A stretch of 64,000 nucleotides of DNA from Urechidicola croceus (GCA_905181865.1 CAJIZG010000001.1:1-64000), one strand, 5' to 3'. Shown: positions 8,764-18,924, numbered from the stretch's first letter. Notes: generated by a model not told the origin, from the sequence alone. Program-made: numbers and translations.

Positions 8764-11499
8764 ATGAATAAAAAGAAAATTACTGGTGTATTATTTGCTA
8801 TAGTTATTTTGATCGGAGTCATTTTCGTTTGGAAGTTTTTCAGTGCCCCAGACCCTGTAGATTTTAGCGCCGATATAAAGCCCATTTTGAATGAAAGCTG
8901 TATTTCATGTCATGGTGGTGTTGCAAAAAATGGAGGATTTAGTTTATTATTTGAAGAAGAAGCCTTAGGAAATACCAAATCAGGAAGTCCAGCAATCCTT
9001 CCTGGAAATGCATTGGGAAGTGAAATGATTAAGCGGGTACATTCCAACAATCCAGAAATGAGGATGCCCTACAAAAAGGCAAAACTTTCTGATCATGATA
9101 TTGACTTATTAACACGATGGATTAATGAAGGTGCTAAATGGGGAGATCATTGGGCGTATTCACTTCCTGAAAAAGTAGCGATTCCAGAAGAATTTGAGAT
9201 TTCTAAAACAGCATCAGAAGAATTTTTACAAAATGGCATCGATCGTTTTATTTTGGAAAAACTTGAAACAGAAGAATTGCATCCCAATGTACCAGCCGAT
9301 AAAAACATTATAAGTCGACGTGTAGCATTCGATATCACAGGACTTCCGTTAAGCGATAAAGAATTTAATGATTTCAATGCCGGAACTATATCCTATGAAA
9401 AATTAGTAGACAACTTACTTTCTAAACCTAGTTTTGGAGAGAAATGGGCTACATGGTGGCTAGACATGGCACGTTATGCAGATTCTAAAGGGTATGAGAA
9501 AGATCAAAGTCGTACGATGTGGCAATATCGCGATTGGGTTATAAAGGCCTTTAATAAAGATATGCCTTATGATCAATTTACGATAGAGCAATTGGCAGGA
9601 GATCTGCTACCTAATCCTACCATGGATCAAATGATTGCAACCGCATTTCACAGAAACACGATGAACAATGATGAAGGAGGAACGGAAGATGAAGAGTTTC
9701 GTGTAGCCTCCGTAATGGATCGTGTAAGCACAACCTTTGAAGTATGGCAAAGTACGACTATTGGATGTGTACAGTGTCACAGTCACCCGTATGATCCTTT
9801 TTTACAAAAAGAATATTACAACATTATGGCATTTTATAACAATGCTAGAGATGAAGATACTCCAAGTGAAAGTCCCGTTTTAAAATTTTATAATGAAGAA
9901 CAACAGGTAGATGTGGATAAAGTAATGGATTGGGTGGCTACTTTTGGTAATGAGAAAACAACCAAAGCATATGCTGATTTTTTACGTTTACAAGAGCCTG
10001 TATATCATGCACACTCGGCTATAAATTTTCAAAATGGGGTATATGATAATCATGCTGCCTTTAACTTATGGGATGATGGATCTTGTGTTTTAGAGAATGT
10101 GTATACTAAGAATTCAAGTTATATTTATTTTAAGTACAATGCACGCCACAACGGAACGAAGGTGACGATTCGAGAAAATGATGCTAACGGAGAGGTATTC
10201 GCCTCTTTCACCCTTAACAGAACAAAAGGAACAGTAACAGAAAGATTCCCAATAAAAAATATTGATCGCAAAGTAAATCTTTACTTGGAAACTAATAATG
10301 ATAATGTTAAAAACCAGATAAGTGTCATGAATGTATACTGGTTGGCATTTATAGATGATCTACCGGGTGAAGATGAAAAAGACCATACTGCTATCAACGC
10401 TACTTTCGATAAGTTATTAATGGCTCCCACGCCTACACTACCTGTGATGTCTGAGAATCCAGCGTATATGAAAAGAACAACCCAGATATTTACACGAGGA
10501 AATTGGTTGATGAAAGCGGATACGGTAGAAGCCGTAACACCAAAGGTGTTGAATGCTTGGAATGAGGATTGGCCAAAAAATCGCTTAGGATTTTCTAAAT
10601 GGTTGGTAGACAAGAAGAATCCATTGACCGCGAGAACTTTAGTAAACCGCATATGGCATCAAATTTATGGTGTAGGATTGGTTTCTACCATTGAAGACAT
10701 CGGTTCTCAATCTGCGGCTCCATCCCATCCTGAAATGTTAGACTGGTTATCCTTGCGTTTTATGAATGAACTTAACTGGAGCATAAAATCGTTGGTTAAA
10801 GAAATTGTACTCTCGGGAACCTATAGACAAAATTCTGAAACAACTCCGAAAGGTTATCAGGTAGATCCAGACAATGTTTTTTATGCTAGAGGACCGAGAC
10901 AACGTTTAAGTGCAGAGCAAATAAGAGATCAAGCATTGGCTATTTCCGGATTATTAAGTGCTAAAATGTATGGGCCAAGTGTCATGCCACCGCAGCCAGA
11001 TGGTGTTTGGCAAACGGTGTATAGTGGTCAAAAATGGGTTGAAAGTAAAGGGGAAGATAAATACAGAAGAGCCGTATATACCTATTTAAAACGTACCAGC
11101 CCCTACCCGTCTTTTATGACCTTTGATTCTGGAAGTAGAGAGGTTTGTACGATTCGTAGAACGGTAACAAATACACCACTACAAGCGCTCATTACACTAA
11201 ATGATCCCGTGTATGTAGAAGCGGCTTATCACCTTGCTAAAACGATGAAAACAGGCAGTGATTTGGATGAAAGTATTGGTAAAGGGTATGAAAAAGCAAC
11301 ACAATCGATTATTAAAGGTGAAACCTTAACCGTTTTAAAGGAACTTTATCAAACATCCTTGGCAGAATTTGAGAATAATATGGAAGCGGCCAGAGATTTA
11401 CTACATTTCGAGGATGTAGACTCAAGTGCAGAATTAGCTGCTTTAACAGTAGTAGCAAGTGCAATAATGAATCTAGACGAATTTTTAACGAAAGCATAA
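8764..11499 (+). CDS. Planctomycete-type cytochrome C / DUF1549 / DUF1553 protein
   Basis: Large exported protein of 911 residues. An N-terminal membrane anchor (about 5-26) precedes a PSCyt1 cytochrome-like domain with heme motif CISCHGG near residues 46-52 and the usual RMPYKKAKLSDHDIDLLTRWI tail in two parts. A DUF1549 domain follows (INRFILEKLE-type start seen as GIDRFILEKL, and WWLDMARYADSKGY), with the second CXXCH-type motif CVQCHSHPYDP. The C-terminal DUF1553 domain has NPLTARTLVNRIW, SQSAAPSHPEMLDWL and the GSREVCTIRR region. These families occur together in Planctomycetes, Verrucomicrobia and some Bacteroidota; their reaction is unknown, a heme-dependent oxidation in the periplasm being a reasonable guess. 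First gene of a tight operon: only 1 nt separates its stop from the next ATG. Confidence 0.88.
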   Translation: MNKKKITGVLFAIVILIGVIFVWKFFSAPDPVDFSADIKPILNESCISCHGGVAKNGGFSLLFEEEALGNTKSGSPAILPGNALGSEMIKRVHSNNPEMRMPYKKAKLSDHDIDLLTRWINEGAKWGDHWAYSLPEKVAIPEEFEISKTASEEFLQNGIDRFILEKLETEELHPNVPADKNIISRRVAFDITGLPLSDKEFNDFNAGTISYEKLVDNLLSKPSFGEKWATWWLDMARYADSKGYEKDQSRTMWQYRDWVIKAFNKDMPYDQFTIEQLAGDLLPNPTMDQMIATAFHRNTMNNDEGGTEDEEFRVASVMDRVSTTFEVWQSTTIGCVQCHSHPYDPFLQKEYYNIMAFYNNARDEDTPSESPVLKFYNEEQQVDVDKVMDWVATFGNEKTTKAYADFLRLQEPVYHAHSAINFQNGVYDNHAAFNLWDDGSCVLENVYTKNSSYIYFKYNARHNGTKVTIRENDANGEVFASFTLNRTKGTVTERFPIKNIDRKVNLYLETNNDNVKNQISVMNVYWLAFIDDLPGEDEKDHTAINATFDKLLMAPTPTLPVMSENPAYMKRTTQIFTRGNWLMKADTVEAVTPKVLNAWNEDWPKNRLGFSKWLVDKKNPLTARTLVNRIWHQIYGVGLVSTIEDIGSQSAAPSHPEMLDWLSLRFMNELNWSIKSLVKEIVLSGTYRQNSETTPKGYQVDPDNVFYARGPRQRLSAEQIRDQALAISGLLSAKMYGPSVMPPQPDGVWQTVYSGQKWVESKGEDKYRRAVYTYLKRTSPYPSFMTFDSGSREVCTIRRTVTNTPLQALITLNDPVYVEAAYHLAKTMKTGSDLDESIGKGYEKATQSIIKGETLTVLKELYQTSLAEFENNMEAARDLLHFEDVDSSAELAALTVVASAIMNLDEFLTKA

Positions 11500-11500
11500 G

Positions 11501-13006
11501 ATGGACAATTTTGAAAAATTAATACAAGAGAAAATTGCACTAGAAGTTGAAGCAAAAACAAGAAGACATTTTATAAAACAATGTGCCACTGGAATTGGAG
11601 GTTTGGCCTTGAGTTCTATTTTTATGGGGTGTGACCCGTTTTCTTCTACGCCAAAACAAAAAATACAATTTTCACCTAGAGATTTAAATCCGCTGTCTAC
11701 AATGGCTCCTCCATTTAGCCCAAAGGCAAAGTCGGTGATCTATTTGCACATGGCTGGTTCTCCATCACAATTAGAAATGTTTGATTACAAACCCATCTTA
11801 GAGAAGTTAGACGGTCAACCTTGTCCCGATTCTCTATTAAGAGGTAAAAAATTCGCATTTATAAAAGGAAAACCGAAATTATTAGGGCCTCAAGCAAAAT
11901 TTGAACAGGTAGGAGAGTCAGGTAATTGGGTTAGTGATAACATGCCTCACTTTAAAAAAGTGGTTGATGATGTCGCCTTTTTAAAAGCGGTAAATACAGA
12001 TCAATTCAACCATGGGCCTGCACAATTATTGATGCATACCGGAAGTCCAAGAATAGGAAGACCAAGTATTGGTTCATGGGCTACTTACGGTTTAGGGTCC
12101 GAAAATCAAAACTTACCTGGGTTCGTAGTATTAACTTCTGGAGGAAAAGCACCAAGTGCTGGAAAAAGTGTTTGGGGAAGTGGCTTCTTACCTTCTGTAT
12201 ATCAAGGCGTACAATGCCGATCAAAAGGGGATCCTGTTTTATATATAGATGACCCTAAGGGAATTTCTAGAAATATAAAGAAAAGTACCATTGACGCAAT
12301 CAATAAAATAAATAAAGAAGAATACACAAAATATGCTGACCCAGAAATATTAGCACGTATCAATCAATATGAAATGGCATATAGAATGCAAATTGCGGTT
12401 CCGAATGTTATGAATATTGAAAATGAGCCAGAAAATATTAAAGAAATGTATGGTGTAGAACCGGGGAAAGAATCTTTTGCAAACAATTGCTTATTGGCCA
12501 GGAAATTGGTGGAAGATGGTGTTCGTTTTGTTCAATTATTTGACTGGGGATGGGATAGTCACGGCACAGGTCACCAGACAGCATTAGATTTAGGGTTTAG
12601 AAATAAGTGTAAAGATGTAGACCGTCCAATTACCGCTTTAATTTTAGATTTAAAGCAACGTGGATTGTTGGATGAAACATTAATTGTTTGGGGAGGTGAA
12701 TTTGGAAGAACTCCCATGCAAGAGAATCGAGGCAATCAAAAAATGAGCTTTAAAGGGCGTGATCATCACGGAGATGCCTTTACCATGTGGATGGCCGGTG
12801 GTGGCGTTAAGGGCGGTGTCTCTCATGGTGAAACCGATGAAATTGGATTTAATGGAGTAGAAGGACGTGTATCTGTGCATGATGTACACGCCACTATATT
12901 ACACACACTCGGATTTAACCATGAAGAATTTACATTTGACTTCCAAGGACGTCCATTTAGGTTAACAGATGTACATGGCCATGTAATTCATGAAATCCTA
13001 GCTTAA
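11501..13006 (+). CDS. DUF1501 domain protein with twin-arginine signal
   Basis: DUF1501 protein of 501 residues, the standard partner of DUF1549/DUF1553 proteins. The N-terminus carries a Tat-like signal TRRHFIKQ, a hydrophobic stretch, and a Cys (IFMGCDPF) that could be a lipobox. The domain is related to the alkaline phosphatase/sulfatase fold: seen are MAGSPSQLEMFDYKP, a WGGEFGRTPMQ segment near the C-terminus, and GRDHHGDAF, which would supply metal-binding His/Asp residues. Tat export would fit a cofactor or metal loaded in the cytoplasm. Translation is probably coupled to the upstream gene by the 1-nt spacing. Function in the family is unproven. Confidence 0.88.
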   Translation: MDNFEKLIQEKIALEVEAKTRRHFIKQCATGIGGLALSSIFMGCDPFSSTPKQKIQFSPRDLNPLSTMAPPFSPKAKSVIYLHMAGSPSQLEMFDYKPILEKLDGQPCPDSLLRGKKFAFIKGKPKLLGPQAKFEQVGESGNWVSDNMPHFKKVVDDVAFLKAVNTDQFNHGPAQLLMHTGSPRIGRPSIGSWATYGLGSENQNLPGFVVLTSGGKAPSAGKSVWGSGFLPSVYQGVQCRSKGDPVLYIDDPKGISRNIKKSTIDAINKINKEEYTKYADPEILARINQYEMAYRMQIAVPNVMNIENEPENIKEMYGVEPGKESFANNCLLARKLVEDGVRFVQLFDWGWDSHGTGHQTALDLGFRNKCKDVDRPITALILDLKQRGLLDETLIVWGGEFGRTPMQENRGNQKMSFKGRDHHGDAFTMWMAGGGVKGGVSHGETDEIGFNGVEGRVSVHDVHATILHTLGFNHEEFTFDFQGRPFRLTDVHGHVIHEILA

Positions 13007-13023
13007 AAAAACCCAAATTACAT

Positions 13024-14418
13024 ATGAATATAATAATGCAATTGTTAGGAAGGTTGCACCCTCTTATCGTACATCTTCCCATTGGGTTTATTGTGTTAGC
13101 CTTGATACTTTCTTGGTATGACCGAAAAGAAAAAACATTTACAAATGGCATTGCAATATCCTTTCTTTGGGGAGGAATTACTTCGGTATTAGCTTGTATT
13201 TCAGGCTATTTATTATACCAAACAGAAGGATTTTCTTTTGATACTATAAAAATACATTTATGGTCGGGTATCATTACCGCAATCTTTTGCTTTTTAGCGT
13301 ATGCCCGTAAAAAAGACGCACCCCGCTTTATAGTATTCAATCGGATACGTTCAGGTTTTTATTTACTAATCTTATTTGTATTGATTTCTATAACAGGTCA
13401 TTTAGGAGGTAGTATAACGCATGGCGAAGAATATTTAGTAGAACCGCTGCCAAATTCAGTAAAATCTTTGCTGGGTATAGAAGTCTTTGAAAAGCAAGAA
13501 ATTATATTGACGGAGGAAACTTGGGAAGAAGCATTGTTGTATGATGCTATAATTCATCCCATTCTAAATAACAAATGTTTGAGTTGCCATAGTTCTAAGA
13601 AAGCCAAAGGAGAATTGATTTTACAATCTCCAGAAGCTATTTTAAGAGGGGGTGAAAATGGAGACGTACTCGTTTCCAATCATCCTGATAAAAGTGCGTT
13701 GTACACGAAGTTAGTATTGCCTTTGGGGGATGATGATCGCATGCCTCCAGATGGAAAAACACAATTAACGAAGGCAGAAGTTCGATTAATTTCCGAATGG
13801 ATTGAGCGTGGAAATTCTTTTGAAAAATCGAATAAAGAACTGGGAATAAATGTTGAATTAGTGAAGTCCTTCTTTCCAAGAAAAATAAATAATAACTATC
13901 CAGATGTCTATGTCGAAAAAGTAATAGCGCAATTTATTGATAGTATAGAAGCGATGAATGTTTACGTGGAGAAAATAAATAAAGAATCACATTTTTTAAG
14001 TGTAACTTGCATCAATCAGCCTACATTCGAAGATGCTAATTTTGCATTATTCCTGCCAATTGCAGAGAATATTTCGATGTTAGATTTAGGTACTACCCGA
14101 GTTACAGATGCCATTTTTTCAGAACTTAAAAAGTTACCAAATTTAACTGTCCTAAAACTTGACAATACGACAATAACAGGAGAAAATATTAAAGAATTAA
14201 CAAGTTTACAGCACTTGAAGTTTATCAATCTGGCGAGTACACAATTTAAGGAAGCAAATCTTTCTACCTTCTTAGAGTTTCAACGATTAGAAAAAGTCTT
14301 TTTACACAATACGGATATAAAAGCAGGAAATATGAAAGCCTTTGCAGCTAAGGAAATCAAAGTTGACTTTGGAAACTACGCATTGCCAACAATAGAATCT
14401 GATTCTATTATTTTTTAA
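13024..14418 (+). CDS. Membrane DUF2231-like / cytochrome c / leucine-rich protein
   Basis: Third gene of the operon (17 nt gap), 464 residues. Four or so hydrophobic helices in residues 1-140, beginning LHPLIVHLPIGFIV, resemble the DUF2231 membrane domain; His in LHPLIVHLP could bind heme. A cytochrome-like PSCyt1 domain follows with one heme motif CLSCHSSKKAKGELIL (about 188-203) and the RMPPDGKTQLTKAEVRLISEWI end. The last third is leucine-rich-repeat-like (LDLGTTRVTDAIF, LPNLTVLKLDNTTITGENI, LKFINLASTQF). It could anchor the two exported partners and pass electrons across or along the membrane; this role is inferred from architecture only. Confidence 0.82.
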   Translation: MNIIMQLLGRLHPLIVHLPIGFIVLALILSWYDRKEKTFTNGIAISFLWGGITSVLACISGYLLYQTEGFSFDTIKIHLWSGIITAIFCFLAYARKKDAPRFIVFNRIRSGFYLLILFVLISITGHLGGSITHGEEYLVEPLPNSVKSLLGIEVFEKQEIILTEETWEEALLYDAIIHPILNNKCLSCHSSKKAKGELILQSPEAILRGGENGDVLVSNHPDKSALYTKLVLPLGDDDRMPPDGKTQLTKAEVRLISEWIERGNSFEKSNKELGINVELVKSFFPRKINNNYPDVYVEKVIAQFIDSIEAMNVYVEKINKESHFLSVTCINQPTFEDANFALFLPIAENISMLDLGTTRVTDAIFSELKKLPNLTVLKLDNTTITGENIKELTSLQHLKFINLASTQFKEANLSTFLEFQRLEKVFLHNTDIKAGNMKAFAAKEIKVDFGNYALPTIESDSIIF

Positions 14419-14478
14419 ATTGACATATCGATTAATATAAATTTATTCTAATATTATTGAGTATAGGGAACTAAACAG

Positions 14479-16662
14479 ATGATAGAAAAAAAGAAATTTG
14501 GAACCTTTGCAGGTGTATTTACACCTTCCATCTTAACTATTTTAGGAGTCATTATGTACATGCGTTTAGGCTGGGTAGTTGGAAACGCCGGTCTCTTTGG
14601 CGCTATCATCATCATTATCATAGCCCACGTGATTGCCGTAACTACCGGTTTGAGTGTGTCTTCTGTAGCTACCGATAAAAAAATTGGAGCCGGTGGCGTA
14701 TATTATGTGCTTTCTCGCAGTATGGGAATTCCTATAGGAGGTTCCATTGGAATCGCTTTATTTGTGGGAACTGCTTTTTCTATTGCTTTATATATTATAG
14801 GATTTGCCGAAAGTTTTAATAGCTATTTTGGCTATGGAACGGCTATAAACGATTTTAGAGTTACGGGTACCATTGCCTTGTTATCCTTAACAGCTTTGGC
14901 TTTAATTAGCACTTCTGTGGCGCTTAAAACCCAATCTATCATCTTAGCGGCAATAATCCTTTCTTTAATTTCTATATTTTTAGGATCGAGTGAGTTTATT
15001 CCGGAATCAGTACCTTATGTAACTTCAGATAATTCAGTACCTCTAGAAGTCGTATTTGCCATTTTCTTTCCCGCAGTTACAGGTTTCACTGCGGGTATCG
15101 CCATGAGTGGTGATTTAAAAGATCCAAAGAAATCAATTCCAATGGGAACATTGATGGCGATTGGCGTTGGATTAGTCGTCTATATAGTTTTGGCCATTTT
15201 TATATCATTAAAAGTCGATGCTGAAGTCTTAAAAACGGATTATAATATTTTGATAAAAATAGCCCTCTTTGCTCCTGCCGTTGTTGCTGGAGTTTGGGGT
15301 GCGACATTATCATCAGCTTTAGGAGGGATTCTAGGAGGACCAAGAATCTTGCAAGCCATGTCTTTAGACAAAGTAACTCCAAAGTTTTTTGAACTAGGGT
15401 CAGGTGAAAATAATGAACCTGTAAGAGCACTTTTTTTAGTATTTATAATTGCAGAAGCTGGAATTTTAATTGGAGAGTTAGATGTTATAGCGAGAATTGT
15501 CTCTATGTTTTACTTAACTGCGTACGGATTTATAAATCTTTCCTTCTTTCTCGAAAGTTGGGCCAATCCAGATTTTCAACCTACGTTTAAAGTAAAAAGA
15601 TGGATTGGATTTGTTGGGTTTGTTGCTTGTTTTTCTGTGATGTTCAAACTGGACTTGATGGCAATGATTGGGGCGCTCGCCGTGGTAACTGCTTTGTATT
15701 TTGGGTTGCAACGAAAAGAAGTAAAACTGCAATCGAATGACGTATGGCGCAGTGTTTGGGAGAATATTGTTAATAAAGGATTGAAAAGAATTGATGCTAA
15801 GGTTGAAGTAAATACTAATTGGAATCCGAATATTATATTATTTAGTGGGCAAAGTAAACATCAAAAGTACCTATTAGAATTGGGTAAAACGGTTTCGGGT
15901 CGCACCGGTGTTGTTACTAATTTTAAATTGATATTAAATAAAGAAAATGACAAACCATTACGAAGAACAGAACAGGTTGTAAGAAATGAAGTCTTTACAG
16001 ATCTTGGAATCTTTGCACGACAACTAAAGGTTGAAAATATATACCAAGGAATTACAACTATTGCATCGACTTTTGGGTTTTCTGGAGTAGAACCAAACAC
16101 TGTTATGATGGGGTGGCCCAAGGGTTTAGAAAGTTCTAAGGAATATGCTAAAATGACTGAGACGCTATTACATTTAGATTATAATTTGTTGTATTTAGAT
16201 TTTGACAGAAGAGCTAAATTTGGTAATTATAAAACTGTTGATTTATGGTGGCGAGAAACCGACAGTAAGAATGCAGAGATGATGCTAAATATTGCTCGTT
16301 TTATTATTGCCTCAAAAAGATGGGATAGCACCAGCATTCGTGTACTATTTGTCAATAATAACAATGTAGAATCCGACTTAATTCGCTCTAAAATCAAAAA
16401 GTTAGTTGAAGACTTACGTGTAATTGTGACCATTGAAATTATTAATAATGCAGTGGAACAAAAACGATTTTACGACCTTGTTAAAGAACAATCTGAAACT
16501 ACCGACTTAACGCTGATTGGAATCCCAAATTACAAAATTGAAAAACAGGCTGAATTTGTAACTAAAACGAATGATTTATTTGAAACCATCGGCTCTACCT
16601 TATTGGTAAAAGCAGCCAATAACTTTAATGTGTTGGACTTAGATTTTGTGAAGCATAAATGA
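14479..16662 (+). CDS. SLC12-like amino acid/cation-chloride cotransporter
   Basis: APC-superfamily transporter of 727 residues that resembles the Na-K-Cl cotransporter (SLC12) branch. The start (KKFGTFAGVFTPSILTILGVIMYMRLGWVVG) is the hallmark of this branch, here seen as GVFTPSILTILGVIMYMRLG. About twelve hydrophobic helices run from residue 10 to 410, including the conserved FPAVTGFTAGIAMSGDLKDP loop and GGPRILQA. A soluble C-terminal domain of about 300 residues follows, as in eukaryotic relatives. Bacterial members are little studied; potassium, chloride or amino acid transport are all possible. It lies 60 nt after the cytochrome operon on the same strand, but a shared role is not evident. 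Confidence 0.82.
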   Translation: MIEKKKFGTFAGVFTPSILTILGVIMYMRLGWVVGNAGLFGAIIIIIIAHVIAVTTGLSVSSVATDKKIGAGGVYYVLSRSMGIPIGGSIGIALFVGTAFSIALYIIGFAESFNSYFGYGTAINDFRVTGTIALLSLTALALISTSVALKTQSIILAAIILSLISIFLGSSEFIPESVPYVTSDNSVPLEVVFAIFFPAVTGFTAGIAMSGDLKDPKKSIPMGTLMAIGVGLVVYIVLAIFISLKVDAEVLKTDYNILIKIALFAPAVVAGVWGATLSSALGGILGGPRILQAMSLDKVTPKFFELGSGENNEPVRALFLVFIIAEAGILIGELDVIARIVSMFYLTAYGFINLSFFLESWANPDFQPTFKVKRWIGFVGFVACFSVMFKLDLMAMIGALAVVTALYFGLQRKEVKLQSNDVWRSVWENIVNKGLKRIDAKVEVNTNWNPNIILFSGQSKHQKYLLELGKTVSGRTGVVTNFKLILNKENDKPLRRTEQVVRNEVFTDLGIFARQLKVENIYQGITTIASTFGFSGVEPNTVMMGWPKGLESSKEYAKMTETLLHLDYNLLYLDFDRRAKFGNYKTVDLWWRETDSKNAEMMLNIARFIIASKRWDSTSIRVLFVNNNNVESDLIRSKIKKLVEDLRVIVTIEIINNAVEQKRFYDLVKEQSETTDLTLIGIPNYKIEKQAEFVTKTNDLFETIGSTLLVKAANNFNVLDLDFVKHK

Positions 16663-17535
16663 TGGTAGTTACTTTTGATAAGTGTTTGAAAATCATAAAA
16701 GTATACACAAATTTATTCCCTGATTTTCATTTTTGGTTACAAGAATTCAGTTTCTGTAAAATAAAAGCACCTATCTCTAAGATTTAACCCCGTAATAGTT
16801 CACTAATTGCTGAATTCTAAACTATCAAATTGTTAATTGGTCTTTTTATTCGTTTACTTATTGTATCTATGGATGAAATTTAAATTAGTTGATTTAGGTT
16901 TCTGTCCTTTACTGTTCGAAAAAGTAGACTATGACCTCTTGAAACTACTTATTTTTCAGTGGGATACATAAAAAATTATTTTGAATATCATATTGTATAA
17001 AGATATTGCCAAATAATTTGATTTAGGCGGTAGAATATGGGATTAAATTAGAATAAAATATAAGGAAATAAGGCATTAAATATAATTTAAAGCAGTTAAG
17101 AATTATAAAAGAAACACTACATATTTATAATGGTAAATGTTCATAGGCTTTTCTTTTTGTAATACATCTAAAAATTCATTAATTACATTGATAATAGCAC
17201 GTGAAGAACACTTCTAATACCTATGTGAACATAATTTTCCAAAAGGAAAATGCAAAATCATAGTACTAAAAAAGCGAAAATAAAGAAACTTCTTTGTCCT
17301 TTTTTGGGGGGCTACATGCAAAATGAACTTTGATGAAGCAGGCAAGTACAGGACAGTTCATGTTTAAAATGCAAATAAATTGTTTTAGGGATTATAAAAT
17401 ATCAATTCGTTAATCACCAATTCTATTAATTTATTTTTTATATATTTACTAATCAATTAACTAGACATTTCATCTTTAAAGAAGGAGGTTTAATTACTTT
17501 CTTTAGAAATATTCCTGTAAAAATACTATTAAAAA
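16663..17535. other. Long AT-rich intergenic stretch
   Basis: About 870 bases with no intact reading frame. A G-run (TTTTTTGGGGGGC) occurs near 17301. Nothing recognisable was found until the transposase-like remnant beginning near 17538. The length and lack of frames suggest an old insertion or deletion site. Confidence 0.45.
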
Positions 17536-17537
17536 TA

Positions 17538-17636
17538 TTATTGGAGCTTTTGGTGTTATTCGAAGTTCTGGAGATAACAATAATACCGTTGCAAAAACTG
17601 TCGCTTTAGTAAAATAATACCCCGACGTAATTAGGG
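17538..17636 (+). pseudogene. Short ISAon1-family transposase remnant
   Basis: Across two frames this segment reads VLEIT, then NNTVAKTVALVK, a TAA at 17615-17617, and YPDVIR. It parallels the better preserved remnant at 46.9 kb (ILEITASKTVGVSNLVK, stop, YKDVKQAG). In intact transposases of this family I recall a Trp (KWY) at the position of the stop in both copies. The similarity is short, so the call rests on the shared order of residues and on the same stop position. Confidence 0.35.
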
Positions 17637-17660
17637 TGTGTTTAATTATAAACAACACCC
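17634..17660 (+). promoter_or_regulatory. Hairpin upstream of formaldehyde dehydrogenase
   Basis: GGGTGT-GTTTA (17634-17644) pairs with TAAACAACACCC (17649-17660) with one bulged base and a 4-nt loop. It ends 26 nt before the ATG of the dehydrogenase, so it could be a terminator of upstream transcription, a 5'-leader structure or an operator. There is no long T-run after it. Confidence 0.4.
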
Positions 17661-17686
17661 ATTTTAATCTTTAAAAATTCAATAAA

Positions 17687-18871
17687 ATGGGAACAAACAG
17701 GGGAATTGTATACATCGAACCTGGTGTAGTAGAAGTGCATGACATTAGCTATCCTAAACTCGCTTTGGGAGATAGAAAATGTAATCATGGAGTTATTTTA
17801 AAAGTGGTTGCTACAAATATCTGTGGTAGTGACCAACATATGGTTCGCGGCAGAACTACAGCACCTTCAGGACTTATTTTAGGTCATGAAATTACAGGAA
17901 TTGTAATTGAAAAAGGAAGTGACGTGGAGTTCATGGCAATTGGGGATTTAGTTTCGGTACCTTTCAATATTGCTTGCGGTAGATGTAGAAATTGTAAAGA
18001 ACAACAAACTGGAATTTGTGAAAATGTAAATGACGCAAGACCCGGTGCTGCTTATGGATATGTAGACATGGGTGGATGGCTCGGAGGACAATCTGAATAC
18101 GTTATGGTACCTTATGCAGATTTCAATCTTTTGAAAATCCCTAATAAAGATGCTGCAATGGAAAAAATCCGTGACCTTACTTTATTATCAGATATTCTTC
18201 CCACTGGATATCACGGAGCTGTTACAGCTGGAGTTAAGCCCGGAGCAACAGTTTACGTAGCTGGGGCTGGACCTGTTGGTTTGGCTTGCGCTGCTTCTTG
18301 TCATTTGTTAGGTGCAGCAGTTGTAATTGTTGGTGATATGATTCCTGAACGCTTGGAACAAGCCAAAAGTTTTGGTTGTGAAACCGTTGATTTAAGAAAA
18401 GATGCAACATTAGCGGAACAAATTGAACAAGTTTTAGGGATACCTGAAGTAGATTGCACGGTAGATTGCGTTGGTTTTGAAGCTAGAGGACATGGTCTTA
18501 ATGCTGAGGAAGAACCGGCCACAGTATTAAATGACGCCATGACTGTAACAAGAGCTGGTGGTGGAATTGGTATACCAGGATTATATGTTACTGGTGATCC
18601 TGGGGCAAAAACAGAAGCTGCCAAAGTTGGAAGTTTAAGTATTCGTATTGGATTAGGCTGGGCAAAATCACACCATTTTCACACAGGTCAATGCCCTGTA
18701 ATGGAGTACAATCGCAACTTAATGCAGGCTATTATGCATAATAAAATAAAAATTGCAGATGCAGTAAACGTTCAAGTTATCAGTTTAGATGAAGGGCCAA
18801 AAGGATATGCTGATTTTGATAGGGGTGCCGCTAAAAAATATGTCATCAATCCTCACGGAATGATCTACTAA
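17687..18871 (+). CDS. fdhA: Glutathione-independent formaldehyde dehydrogenase
   Basis: Zinc-dependent medium-chain alcohol dehydrogenase of 394 residues, close to the 399 of the Pseudomonas putida enzyme that oxidises formaldehyde with NAD without glutathione. Visible are the catalytic zinc ligands NICGSDQH and GHEITG, the structural-zinc cysteines in CGRCRNCKEQQTGIC, and the Rossmann motif GAGPVGLA. The insert DCVGFEARGHG and the C-terminal HFHTGQCPVM are typical of this subfamily. Role: removal of formaldehyde or dismutation of aldehydes in the cytoplasm. It is monocistronic: a hairpin lies upstream and a strong terminator follows the stop codon. The alternative is another NAD-linked alcohol dehydrogenase of the same subfamily. 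Confidence 0.88.
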   Translation: MGTNRGIVYIEPGVVEVHDISYPKLALGDRKCNHGVILKVVATNICGSDQHMVRGRTTAPSGLILGHEITGIVIEKGSDVEFMAIGDLVSVPFNIACGRCRNCKEQQTGICENVNDARPGAAYGYVDMGGWLGGQSEYVMVPYADFNLLKIPNKDAAMEKIRDLTLLSDILPTGYHGAVTAGVKPGATVYVAGAGPVGLACAASCHLLGAAVVIVGDMIPERLEQAKSFGCETVDLRKDATLAEQIEQVLGIPEVDCTVDCVGFEARGHGLNAEEEPATVLNDAMTVTRAGGGIGIPGLYVTGDPGAKTEAAKVGSLSIRIGLGWAKSHHFHTGQCPVMEYNRNLMQAIMHNKIKIADAVNVQVISLDEGPKGYADFDRGAAKKYVINPHGMIY

Positions 18872-18886
18872 TTTTGTGAAATCAGT

Positions 18887-18924
18887 AAATCCCGATTTTG
18901 TGAAATTAAAATCGGGATTTTTTT
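18887..18924 (+). terminator. Strong intrinsic terminator
   Basis: Perfect 13-bp stem, AAATCCCGATTTT (18887-18899) with AAAATCGGGATTT (18908-18920), an 8-nt loop and a T-run. It lies 15 nt after the formaldehyde dehydrogenase stop. Confidence 0.9.
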
